Shown: piece after piece, positions 25,986 through 37,985 of the stretch
Layout: every line of letters begins with the position of its first letter
Numbering within the stretch: position 1 is the stretch's first letter
The notes under the pieces: model-generated
What the model saw: only the letters and a program-made list of their open reading frames with translations
The model's database searches: none
Told to the model about the DNA's origin: nothing
Position numbers and translations under genes: made by a program
Origin: Monarcha castaneiventris obscurior
Lineage: Eukaryota > Chordata > Aves > Passeriformes > Monarchidae
Assembly: GCA_026261815.1 (NCBI GenBank)
Contig: JAMPIT010000476.1
Span: 4,119,501 to 4,183,500, forward strand
Direction of reading: 5' to 3'
Length of the DNA stretch: 64,000 bases

Positions 25986-28900
25986 CCATTAACAGCTTAA
26001 TGAACTAGGCCAATAGTGACTTTTGAGTTGCATATAGGCTTCCATACAGATGTTTAGCATCCTCCATGGGACTAAAAAGATGATTTCGCTTTCCTTTGAG
26101 GCAGGCTGGGAAGAAGAGGAGATGCAGAGCTGCTGAAAGGAGCTGGAGATGTGATGCTGTGTCCACAGCACTGGTGAGTACCTGGCTGTCTGACCAGGAG
26201 AGGTCTGCAGGTGAGAGACCCAAGAAAAGTGGGCTGAAGCTGATCCAGGGAAACACAAAGGGAGGGTGTTACCTGCCTTTTGGGAGGGAGAGGGAGAAAG
26301 AAATGGGTGTGGGGGTCCAGCAAGAGAATAAATGCAGGAGACAGTGGCTGGGGAGAGGAGCTGTGGTGGCTTCAGTTCCTGCTGGAAGACCACTTGGATA
26401 AAGCTGCGTGCTGTGCACCAAGGCTGTTTCTGGAGCATTTAACCATTAATATCCTCGCACGGCTGGCCACGGTCTGGTGACCCAGCAGCCACAGGTTGTG
26501 ACCCAGATCCAGGCAGGCTGGTGAGCCAGCAGCCTGTCCTGTCCTGTCCCTGCCAGGGTCCTCCAAGGGGACTCTGTCCCTGCAGAGCCTGGAGCTCCTT
26601 GGGTTGGCTCTCTGCCCGGGGATGCTCAGGGCTGTTCTCATCCCGGGAAGGACTTAGCTGGTGTCTCTGCCTAAAGTACAGGACACAGCTTCCAGGTCTG
26701 CTGCCCGCATGATCGTTTCCTCATTAAGTAAAAGAGAGGAGGAACTGCTGCAGTGTAATGATTTTCCTCTCCTTACATTTGGCTGCTCATTGATACTGGC
26801 TCAAACGCAAGGAAGCACATCAATGAGAAGCAGCAGTCACAGGCAGGCTCTCAGGAGAGCCTTTCATCTCCAAACCGGGCCTGGCTGCATGGCTGCAAGG
26901 CTCAGAGAGAAGCAATTCTGCCCTGGAAACACAAGGAAAAGGAGCAGATGAGAAGGCTGTGGATATACTGGAGTGAGTCCGGTGGAGGCCAGCAAGACTT
27001 TGAGGTGGACTAAGCACAGGTGAGGAGAGGCCAAGACCACCAGAAGGCTTGGGGGATGTTACTGCTGGCTGCAACTACAAAATAGGAGGGTAATTGAAGG
27101 AATAGATGAATGCAGCACGAAGGAATTCAGAGTAAAGCTTCCCAAGGAATAGACCCAAAGGAAATGCAGTGCTTTCCATCATCCCCACATCTCTGTGCTC
27201 CTTGCCTCTCCTGTGCTGGCAGAGTATCTCACAGGGGGTTTTGCTTCTACGCCTCCACTTCTTTTCTCCTGGTGCAATCTTCTCCTCTGTAAACAGCACT
27301 CCCAGCAGCCACCAGGTGGGAAGCTGAGTTATGTCTGGCTTGTGAAGCTGCCAGCTGGAGTTACAATGAACTTTACTTATACCCTAAATCATGTGCCCGA
27401 CCCCTCTCTCAACCATGGCTTGGCTACAACTTCTCTATTGCAAAAAGAACTCGAAGGGATGAGGCAGTACTTTGTCCTGGTCAGGAATAAGAAGCTCACA
27501 GCTCCCAGCTGGTACTTGGGTGAGCATAGGTTAGCCCTAACCCCCTCTTAGAGGCTTATCCCTCTAAAAATATCCCACTCATGATTCAGCAGGGCATTGA
27601 TCCTGCAGGCTTTTATTAATGATCGAGGACTGTGCTGATCAGCCAGGTAGCAAATACGGTGTAATTCTTCTAAAGTGCTGTGCAGTTGTGGATGAAGACA
27701 CTGTCAGGACGCAGAGGAATTATGAGTGCTCATGAGGAGTTTAATGCTGTGCACAAATGGACTGGTGAGATCCTTGGATGAATAAAAAGGAAAAAGCTAA
27801 GGAGAGATATGGCTGCTCTTGGCATTTACTGATTTGCCTACACGTCTAAAAGCACATGGAGGAAAACTTGGAGAGCTCAAAGAAGGGTCATCTCTAAAAG
27901 CCACTTTACAGGGAGAAATGTAATGGTTTCAACCCATTTAGTTTGTCCTGAAGATTGAGATGGTTTGAACAGAGTTTTGTAAAAGTCCGTGTGAGGAGAT
28001 TATACTTCCAAGTCTATTTATTTAAAGGCTTGTTTATATACAGGGCTTTTAAAGCAGGCAAAGCCATAAAAAAGATTAAGGACAGGATGCCCTAATGTTT
28101 TTCATGCAGGGAGTGTAATTGACCCTCAGATGTTCCACCACAACTCCAATCAAGCTGTTTGATCACGTGGCATTTCAAAGACAGATTTTGATGACTCTTC
28201 AAAGAGCCAGGATGTAGCTGGAACAAACTGTCTGGAACAAGCAAATGATGCTCTGGGATGGTCTGAGCAGTGTCCTGTGCTGGGTCTCTTGGAGCAGGTG
28301 CCTTTCCATGGAACAAGACGGATGGCCGGGGACCGTCCCCACGCCCTACCAAGGAGTGGGCCCACTGCACAAAAGAGTGTTGGGGAGGAGGAAAGGTGGT
28401 GGCTGATGGCCCAGGAGAGGCACCAGTTCAGGGCAGCCACCCTTGCACCTGCACGCTGAGCCCACCAAGGACACTGAGGAGAACACAGGCTCTGCTCCTC
28501 TCCCCCCTCGCCTCCTGTTCCCTTTATTCTTCCCTGCCTTGTTGCTGGGTAACTCTGTTTGCCCAGCATGGAAGGACTCTGTTTTCAGAAGAATTTCAAA
28601 GCCAAAGCCTTTCTCCTTCAAACATAAGAAATGATTAATCAGAAAGTTTGCTCAGTTTTTAGGTTTAGATTTTTAATGCAACTACAGGCAGCAGGAAAAA
28701 AAACCAAAAACAAAACCAAAGGAATAAGCTTAAAAACTTTTGAATACAAACATGAACAGATCTGTTTGCTACTCTTGGCTAACCTCATCTTAAAATTAAT
28801 TCTGACTTTGAGGTTTCAAGGCTATCATAGGTGTGGTAGAACTTGAGACAAGCAAAGAGTGAGCACTTGAGGTGGCATACAAGGGGAGAGTCCTTCCCCT

Positions 28901-31900
28901 GACCAAGCAGGGGTCCTTGCCCTGTTTTCAGACCATGGGCTGGTTTTTCCCTCAAGCAAAACCCTCCTCTGCTGCTCCTCCTGCATCATTTGCAAACTCC
29001 CAGAGGTTTCTCTATCTTAAGCATCATGTCCTCCACAAAGCAAGGGAAAGCTTCCATTTCTCTCCTCTTTCATGGCCTGCTCATGGGTCTTAGTGCAGAC
29101 TTAAAATCAGCTTGAAAACTGTCCATCAAGCCAGACCTCCCAGTGCTTTCTGAGAGAACAGGTCAGCTCTCTGCAGGGATGGTTGTGGGAGCCAGCAGCG
29201 CCTCTGCCTCGCACGCCGCCTTCAGGGACCTGGGCTTCCCCTGGCAGATTTTTCTTTCCCCAGTGCAGATCAGATTAAACTGTTATCTCCATCTGAAATG
29301 CAACGGATTTCTCTTCTGCCTGCCACAGCCCACGTCAGAAGCAGATATTATATCACAACACAGCCTGTGAAACGCTAATCAGACACCTAACGGGAAATGT
29401 TTAGAATAATGAGCTGAAAAAAGCTGTGAAGCTCATCCCCTGTGGCAGAAGGGAAGCTGGAGGGAAGACAGTTTGCTGTGGTCCAGGAAAGTGCTGTATT
29501 TCTCAAAAAGAGAGATGTGAAGCAGCCCTAAGCCTATCTTCTGAATATTACCTAGCACGCACTAAATCAGGTAAAATGAGCATGACAGGATTTTTCATGA
29601 GGCAGTGGGTCACTGCCCAGCTTTCATGGGGGTGTATAAATAAGAGCGTGTAGGGAAGAGTCCATAAATAACAGTGAAGAATTCAGAAGTTGCAGTTCTG
29701 AAGAACAGTTCTGTTCCTTAACCCAGAGAAGCATCACAATTGTCTAGGTGACCTCCCTGAGCTTTGGGGTGCACCCTCCTCCTCATCTTCTGCCTCTTCT
29801 CCTCTGCCTTGGAGCTGCTCCCTGCCCAACCCGTGCTCCCACCACCAGGCACTGCTGTGGTGCCCAGGATTCAGCGCAGTGCTCATCAAAGAGCCGCCTG
29901 TCGAGGGATGCAGCCTCCTTGATCTCATGCAAACTGGTGAGAAATACATAATGCATGGGTTTAGACATAGCTGCTTCTTCCCCAGGACATTTTAGAGCCT
30001 CTCTTTGGCTGTCTGGGACCTTGGGTTGGCTCAGGCCTGGCTGGATTTGCTGGCTCACACCAGCTGCGGGTAAGTGTTTTCCTTGATGTTCATAGGAGTC
30101 CTTGCTTTTTCCCACCCACATGCTGCTTGGGCTTCATCTTCTGCCTCCAAGGCCAAGCAGAACAGGATTGCACTCAGAAAATGTGTGTGATTTATTGCGC
30201 CTCCCTGCAGGGAGGGAAGCACCAAAGGGAAGCGTGATTGGCATCAGTGTGCATAACTCACAAAATCGTTTCATCTTGGTGCTGATATTAGCAGCTCTCT
30301 GGTCCCAAATTCCTCTCAGAGGCTCTCCACGGGATGACTTCTCCTATGTACAGCATGCCTGGACTGCAACCAGCTCCACCAAATAAATGGCTAATGCCTG
30401 AGTAAAATGAGAGGCAACCTTTTTCTCAATACCTAATGCTTTAAAGTGCTGGGTTTGATCCCCACCAGTGGGGGAAGGACAGGGACCAGGTGAACCAGCA
30501 TTCCCCCTCCATCCTCCCTGCTCTCCTGGCCAGACAGGGATTTAAATCCCTCCTTCCCTTGGGATTTGCTCCTTTGAGCAGCTGCCCTGGCTTTTTGCTG
30601 CTGCACAATCATGCTTGATTAGTTCCTGGAAATACAGAGCATTATTTCCATTGCAATTTATTACAGTCACTGAGACGTAAACTCAGGAGGAAGGGAACAA
30701 GAGGATACTGCAGGTAAAGGTTTTCAGAAGGCAGAGGAAAAAAGGCGAGAAAATCAAACCCTTGCCATCTAATAGCTCAGAAAAGCTTATTGTAAGGCAG
30801 TGCTGTTGAGGAGCCATGCCAGCCTGAAGAGCCATTTGCAAGGACACTGCTGGGAGGCAATCCTGAAGGAAAGAAATTGCATGGCGGAGCAGAAGAGGGG
30901 GGCAGGAGAAGCAGGGCACAGCGGTGGGTGTCGTGAAAGGGCTGACAGGAGGAGAAGAGCTAATTGCATCTGGAGTGGGTTTAGCCACTGCCTTTGCTCT
31001 TGTGGGATGCATTGCCCTCTGCACCCCCTTGGAGAGAGGAAGAGAGGAAATGCACTGCTGACTATCGAAAATCGATGCTTCTGCTGGTATTTAGAGAATT
31101 ACTGCCTGGCACCATGTGCCAGCACTGTGTGACAAAATGGAGCAAAATAAGGCAAAGGTTGAAGCTTGCTGTGGCAGCCCCAGAGTGCCCATCTGGGAGC
31201 ACGTGCCCATCCCACCCTGGCAGCATCATATTTATCATTGCATGGATGCCTGCTAGAGCAGCAGGAGCAGTCCTTCAGTGGGAGGAGGAGGCACTTCACT
31301 GGCACTTGGTTAAATTCAAACTGAAACCAGCCTGTGGGTGGTTGCTTGAATCCTTGCCAGTGGGAAAGAAGGTGGAAAAAATAAAATTATTGCTTTGAAA
31401 ATGACCTTTTTCTCTTGGGTTTATCTAGATTCTCAGTGCTATTCCTGATCAGTCAAAAAAAGACAAAATGAAAGGAAAATTAATTTAATTAAAACATGTC
31501 CAAAAAAGAAAATGTAATGATAGTGTAAATGTCCAACACAATTCATTTTGCAAAGCCAGGAGGTGAATGGTCCCTCTGCTGTCCCTGTAAAAACTCCAAA
31601 AATGGAGAGACACCTGATTTGAGGGAATCCCAGGAACAGACTGAGCCTATTTTGGCGTGCTTTGCAAGTGAGTCATGTCTGTGTGAGAGAGACAGGCTGC
31701 TTGGGACATCATGGGAACCTTGTAGCTGTGCATTTCCAGCAGACATTGGCTGTGCCATGCTGGCCATCCCACTGGGGGCCAGAAGAGCATTCCCATGCTC
31801 CAAATTCATCTTCTCCAGAGAGTCCAGCCAGGCAGGACAAGGGCTGAAGAGTGTTGATTGCTTTGTGCCAACAGAATTATGCAGCGAAAAACCACGGGGG

Positions 31901-33759
31901 TTTTGCTCAATAATGAGCACAGAGGGGGGAAAAAAACCAAAAACAACCTATGAATTTTAAATTATTTGTGATTGAAGCACTGAGCTCCTTCTGCCAGGCT
32001 GGATCTTCAGGCAGGTACGTCTGTGACAGGCAGGCTAACCTTGCTACTTCAGCAGCAGCAGCAGAGGCCAGGGATGAGGAGCGTCCTGCAGGAGGGATAT
32101 GTTTGTGAGCAGCTCGCAACACCAGGGCCGAGCCAGCCCTCAGTACATCAGGTTTAAGCACAGGGCTGCGTGCTGAAGACTCATAGTCAGACAATGCATG
32201 AAAGGGCAGAGGAATGTGAGGGTGAAAACAGCTCCAACCACCACTCTCTGCAGAGCTGTGACCAGGTCCTGGAAGGGCTGGGATAAAGGATGGGGCTGGA
32301 GATACTGAGGTTTTCATGGGTTGACTGAGAATGAGCCATGTGGTAACCAAGCAGCTTAAGGGAAGTGCAAGTTGCGTAAGGTCCTGCCACATCATCCTTC
32401 CCTTGCCACAGACAGCCGTAGGGAGAAATGACCATGGAAACAGAGCCAGGGGAGAGGGAGAGGGAAGGAGCCAGCAAGTGTAACCAATATTCCCCAAAAA
32501 CTCCAGCTAGGCTCAGTAGGAAGGTGTGACTCTCTAACTGGAAGTGAAGTAGGAAATGCGATGAGGATGGAGATGCCAATGGAGTAAGCTCCGTGCTCAG
32601 GTGGCCACCAACGCGTGTCTGTGACGTATCCTCAGCATCTCTGTGGCCTGAACCAGCCCTGGGTGCCAGGAGCCTGGATATGAGGCTCAGCCTGCACAGG
32701 AAGGCTGTGAGCTCAGTGCAAAAGGACAAATAGGTGGGGCGAGGGCTGTGTGCCCGTACTGCTGGGCACAGTGCCCTCTGGCAAGGGAAGTCAGAGTCAG
32801 GGGTGCAAGGGAGTAATCACCAGTGGCCTGCAGCACCCTGGGCCTCAGGGCTCTTGATGGAGGCAGAAATCTTTCGAGCCATCTCTCTGAAGGGTGAGGG
32901 GAGTGGATATGGGCAGCCAGAGCCTGCCATGGCAACAGGGCTGGTGTTGCAGAGTCGGCAATGATGATGGATTTAACGCTGTGCTCCAGCCCCACGGGAG
33001 AAGCTGCTCTGCCTCACAGAAGATGAGCCTTGACACGAGGCTCTAACGAGGCCAGGCAAACACCACAGTGAGAAATGCAATCAAAGATGGTCCTGTTCGT
33101 GTGAGCACCTCACCCAGGAGGCTGTGCCAAAGGCAACGGGGCTGAGGGGCTTGGAAAGCCCGGGGCACTGTGGTGCCCGGGCTCACAGGGCTGCAGGGGA
33201 AGGTGGGCAAGCCCGGGCTGTGGGCAGGGTGATGGCTGGCACCAGCAGGCAGCGCCCACAAGTCTCTAGGAGGATGCTTCGCCGGGTGTTGAGCTTGGCA
33301 GGACAGATGGCTCCGCAGCTACATCCAAAACTCATTTATCCTGAAAGCTGAGCTCAGACCCTCTGTGGATAACCCAGCCTGCAGATAACATCTCAAGCCC
33401 TGTGAAGGGCCAAGGCTGATTTACATGCTTCCTTATAAATTTAGTAACTTGGAGTTAACAGGAGCAAACAGGCTCTAACCATAAACACGGGCATGTGGAT
33501 GACAAGTCTCTCCTCCCTCCGCAGAAGCAGAAGCCTCTTGTGGCTGAAATATTGCCTGAAATGAGATTTTCTGTGGCTGATGGGATTTGCATTTGGGGCT
33601 GCACTTGGGGAAGCAGCTCAGAGCTCCCCAGTGCTGCCCCTCTGGCCCTTGGGGAGCTGGCAGGGAGGGAGTTCCAATGCAAGCAGCAGCCGGAGGATGC
33701 CCCATGAGGGCTCAGAGGTGTTCTCTGCCAAATAACAGGGCCCCAGAGTTAAGAACACA
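25986..33759. other. Non-coding, no gene recognised
   Basis: A long stretch without a recognisable exon, RNA gene or repeat. AT-rich patches occur at about 27.6-28.1 kb (possibly a very old, unrecognisable retroelement remnant), 28.6-28.85 kb and 31.4-31.55 kb. The 33.1-33.3 kb segment is GC-rich. All longer open frames overlap others in opposite frames. Confidence 0.35.
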
Positions 33760-33850
33760 CCAAATAATTCATAGGAAGAAATGAATTATTAAATAACTTC
33801 TCATTATTGCCATCCTAATTACAGACCGTTAATTTCATACCTAAAAGGTG
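33760..33850. promoter_or_regulatory. Compact AT-rich candidate regulatory element
   Basis: Ninety bases with CAAATAATTCATAGG, GAAATGAATTATTAAATAAC, CATCCTAATTACAG and GTTAATTTC. At least five homeodomain-type cores are packed together and flanked by GC-rich DNA. Confidence 0.35.
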
Positions 33851-35739
33851 CTGTAGTATTCTTGCTGAATCATATCTTGCTGCTCTCACATTTGAGGGCT
33901 TCAACATGTCTGCAGTGTTGGAAGGTAAAAGCAAAGCTGGGGGAGCCAGGGTAGGAACCTCAGGGGCAATTTCACCGTTCACTCTGCAGTAAAATAAATA
34001 ATTTAGAAAATGCCTTTTCCCCAAACCCCGGGCCATTTCCAACACCTCAAATCATCTTGCTGTATGCAACTACTTTATATTGTAACAGAAGGAGCAGTTT
34101 GGAAGCCAGAGGGTCAGTCTGCCGGGCAGGGGTCTGTTTGTGGGAAGCCAAACTTTGTTCAAAGGCTCTTGTGGTGCCAGGTACCCGCGGGAGCAGCCAG
34201 GCTGCCTGTGATGCTTCCTCAGCCCTGGGGAGCTGCGTGTGCCGGGTGAGCTCACACCCTGGGACCTTTCCCGTGGTGGGCTGTGTGCTCTGGCAGTTTC
34301 CCCACCATCAGCCAGCATCTCTCCTAGGAATGCTGCTAATGGGCTCCACGTGGGTCCCTGCTGCAGAGAGAAGAAAGGATCATTCCGGGGAAATGGCAAT
34401 TTTGCCTGATTTGTGTGAGTTTCCTTGTGCTTTTATGGCAGCCCATAAAATGGATCATCTGTCTTAAAAGAGATGGGCAGGTAATCAGCGGCTCAGCTGA
34501 GCTCTGTCTTGCGTCCTGGTGCAGGCTGGGGAGCCCGGGAGCACCCGGGGGGAGGCTCCATGCCTTCAGCTCCATCTGGGCCACGTCACGGCTGCATTTT
34601 TCACCAGCAGGCTGAGCTATCTGGGGACTTTTCGGGAAAAGCGCCTGGGTGGGGGGAAATGTTCCTTTCTCCTTAGGAGAGCAGGAGACAGCCACAACTC
34701 TATTTTCAGCTGAGGTTTCCAAGGCACTTGTTTACCAGCACTGCCAACGGAAGCTGTTATCACATTGGCACTGCTGACAGCTCTGTCTGCAGCTGACTTT
34801 CCAGGGGAAGCACCTCAAAAGCGCTGGAGGCAGTGTCGAAGGGAAACAGCAGCTGCAAGCACTTGAAACCCATTAATCAGTACCTGAGTCAAAGGACACT
34901 GCTCTCCTTAGCCTTGCTGGGACAAAACCTGCCCCTGCTGACCAGTGCCAGGGGCTCAGGGAGTCCTGCTGGGGTGCTGCCTGCTCTGGGAGCAGTGCCT
35001 GGCAGCTGGATCCTCACCAGCCATCAGCAGGGTTAGGAGTCGGGGGGTGGCAGTGCTATGACGATCCCTGCTGAGCATCACCCTCTGAGCCTGTCACACC
35101 AGCTAGATCCAAACCTGATCTTCTTGCCATGCCTGTGATGTGCAAAGTCTCTGGAGCAGCCCTCCTGGAGACCGTGCTGTTCTCTCTGCTGTGTTTCTCT
35201 CAGCTAGTCATTAGGTAATTACCTGGGAAGTCAATTGGGCTTGCCTGGATCAATTCATTTACTGCACAGCCATGCTGCTGATTTCTCCCAGGCCCACAAG
35301 CTGTGAAGAGCTGCTCCCAGACACTGATGCAAGTGGCATCCTCAGGATCTGCGTCAGGAGACACTGAGCTGCTCTGGTGGAGCAGAAAGCAGCACCCACC
35401 CTCCCTGTGCCCTTTTGCAGGGTAGCATCTGTTGTCCTGCTCCGGCTGCTGCTGTTCCTGCCAGGACCCCCATCCTGTGCATCCTGAGTGCCTGCTGCCA
35501 CATCAAGGCACACTCGGGAGCTGGCATGGGGCACCCAGCCCTGGTCTGGCCGTGGTCTCCATCCCTGCAGAGTGGCTGTGGACACCCAGGGGAACAAGGG
35601 GACACTTCTCCTGCAGACAGGGACGTGCACTGAGGGGATACAAGGGATCCCAACCCATATCTGGAGTGTGAAGTCCAATTCAGTCCTCTTCCAACAGCCC
35701 TTGCAGCATGGTGGGGGAGGCAGCTCGAGGAGCATCCAG
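33851..35739. other. Non-coding, no gene recognised
   Basis: Mixed, GC-leaning sequence. A small CTAGTCATTAGGTAATTACC patch near 35205-35225 has overlapping homeodomain-type cores. No exon found. Confidence 0.4.
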
Positions 35740-36085
35740 TGAAGATTCCAGCCTTACGTCAATCTCCCATCAATTTCCTGGAGTAATGAAGAGGTAATTA
35801 AATTTTGCAGTGGAAGGGAAGCTTCTCCAATGGCAAAAACATATTGTAGCTGCCGAGCTCATCAGGGGAAATGCTAGGCTCCAAATTAAATGCATTTACT
35901 GTTTCATGTACCCTCACTTACAATCGTTGTAATGAATCTGGGAATTAATTGTTTGCCCATTTAAAACAAGTCCCCTCTTGCACTGTGCCGTGCTCCCCTC
36001 CTCCCAGCTCTCCATAATTTGATATTTCAGTTAGAAAACAAATTGACATTCATTGGAAAATCAATCTTTTCATTGTTTAACTCTC
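35740..36085. promoter_or_regulatory. Extended AT-rich candidate regulatory element
   Basis: About 340 bp rich in factor-site-like words: CATCAATTTCC, GGTAATTAAATTTTG, CCAAATTAAATGCATTT, CAATCGTTGTAATGAATC, GGGAATTAATTG, TTGACATTCATTGG and TTTTCATTGTTTAAC (SOX-like). It has no reading frame and no simple repeat. It is among the longest enhancer-like blocks in the window. Confidence 0.35.
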
Positions 36086-37145
36086 ATTTCTCTGGGGAAT
36101 GTGTGGGAATGGAATTACATCCTCTGCTATGAACCCTTCCTGAATGCCTAATTGGGGCTGGGGAGCAGGGAGGCTGCCTGCCCCCCAGGAGCCAGCAGGA
36201 CCCCGCACTGGCAGCATCCGTGGTGCTGCCTAAGGAGGAGCAGTCCACACCAGAGAATAGGAGCCAGTTGCCTCGGTAATGAGCCCAATAATAGAGCCTG
36301 TCATTTATTAGCTGGGATAAAATGGAAAGTGCTTGTTGTGGCGGGGGAGACAGCAACAAAGAGTGTGAAGAACAGCCTGAAGACACACCGCCTTGTATTT
36401 ATCTGGGCTGGGGAGGGGAAGAACAAACAAAATATGTCATTTTGTGTCAGTTTGAGAAGAGCTCGGCATGCTGCTGCTCCTGCCACCAGCGTCCCCAGGG
36501 ACAGGGCTGGCGGGTCCCCAGGCTGCCCCACAGCCCATGCCAGCCATCCCCTTTGCAGGAGGACAGAGCAGTGCCCGCCCAGGGCTTCGCTTTTTCCTTG
36601 TAAGTGGGCACTTTCTAAGCGCCCTGTGCAGCTGGCCTGGCAGTGATCCTTCTGCTTCCCACAGAGACACTTGCTGCTGGAATAAACTGCTATTTTTATG
36701 GGTAACATTGGTTGTCTTTTACACTTAGTGCTGGAAAATGAATAGCCACTTTTATGCAAAAAGGTTTTACTGCGATATCAGAAAGAGCTAATGAATACAC
36801 AGAACCAAATTATATGGTACCCCATGAGTCAAAACACCCGGACAGAGATTTACAGCAAAGCGAGTGGCAGGCAAAGATAAAAGCCTGCAACCAAAGCGGG
36901 TCATATAATTAATACTGGGGACAGTAAATTTCTGAAAAATTGAGCTGTCAGTCCCTTCCATCCGGACTCCCAGCTCCATTTCAAAGGTAAATAACTTGTA
37001 GTCCCAAGGAGTTAATGCAGCAGATAAAGCACCACAGCTAAAGCAGCTTCTGTGCTCGCAAGGGACGAGGTTTCCTCTCCTAGAGCATCACCTCCTGCCA
37101 GGGCACAGGCAGCAAAAGGGCTCCCTGCCCACCTGCTAGAGCTGC
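36086..37145. other. Non-coding, no gene recognised
   Basis: GC-rich at 36.15-36.65 kb, AT-rich at 36.65-36.95 kb. No exon or repeat recognised. Confidence 0.4.
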
Positions 37146-37474
37146 AGTATCTGAAGGGGGCCTCCAAGAAAGCCAAAGAGGGACTGTCCATGAGGATCTG
37201 TAGTCATAGGACAAGGAGTAATGGGCTCAAGCTGAACCACGGGAAATTTAAGTTAAATATACGGGAAAAATTCTTGACTGTGGGGGTGGTGAGACACTGA
37301 AAAAGGCTGCCCTGTGAAGTTCTGGCTGTCCCATCCCTAGAAGTGTTCAAGGCCAGGTTGGATGGGGCTTGGAGCAACCTGGCCTAGTGGAAGGTGTCCC
37401 TGCCCATGGCAGGGGATTGGAACGAGATGATCTTTAAAGCCCTTTCCAACCCAAACTGTTCTACGATTCTATTT
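37146..37474 (+). mobile_element. CR1 LINE fragment, 3' portion
   Basis: A clear CR1 3' segment: CATAGGACAAGGAGTAATGG, GTGTTCAAGGCCAGGTTGG, GGGGCTTGGAGCAACCTGG, GGTGTCCCTGCCCATGGCAG, GATGATCTTTAAAG, CCTTTCCAACCCAAAC, and a final single TTCTACGATTCTA octamer-type end. It is 5'-truncated and non-coding. It comes from a different CR1 subfamily-like 3' end than the copy at 12.6 kb (ATGATCTTTAAAG against ATGATCCTTGTGG). Confidence 0.92.
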
Positions 37475-37769
37475 CAAGGGACTGCCTGGGAGCCACCCCA
37501 CAGCCAGCCAGGGCACCCACTGGTATCTCTGGGGGAACCAGTCCATATCCAGTTGCTCCTAATGGCCCTGGCAGGCCAAGAGGGAAGACTAAAGGTCCCC
37601 AAAGTTGGATGTTTAAGGTGCAATCCTGCTGCTGGCACCCACATCCAGCCTGCCCCTCTCCTAGTTCAGCCCTGCTGTGCCTTTGGCACAGGCAGCAATG
37701 GTGGTGGTGCTGTGAAAGACAGCATGTCACTCTCTGCAGCCCCATAATCACATTCCCTCCCTTTTCTCA
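37475..37769. other. Non-coding spacer
   Basis: GC-leaning sequence between a CR1 fragment and an AT-rich island. Nothing recognised. Confidence 0.4.
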
Positions 37770-37985
37770 TATTCTCACTTAGCAACACCATATGAGCATC
37801 TTTGTCAGGCGCATATTAGGAACCATTCGTCATAAAAAATTAAGGGCTATGAAAATAAAGTGACCTCTTCCAGGGCTTCAATTACACTGTAAGGTAATTG
37901 TGTCTTCCCCGGGCCTCCATCAGGGTGTTTGGGAGTCTTCAGGAACAATTTATGTATTTATTACAGTTTAAGTATCCTTAGCCCT
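37770..37985. promoter_or_regulatory. AT-rich candidate regulatory element
   Basis: Contains ACCATATGAGC (E-box CATATG), GTCATAAAAAATTAAGG, TTCAATTACACTGTAAGGTAATTG and ACAATTTATGTATTTATTACAG in complex sequence. Enhancer-like by composition. Confidence 0.3.

Noticed and set aside
27600..28080. Possible ancient retroelement remnant
   Set aside because: Vaguely LINE-like wording but no diagnostic CR1 block or reverse-transcriptase motif. Cannot be supported by eye.
30451..30465. tRNA B-box-like GGGTTTGATCCCCAC
   Set aside because: No A box, acceptor stem or anticodon arm could be found upstream, and no SINE body or tail follows. Taken as chance.
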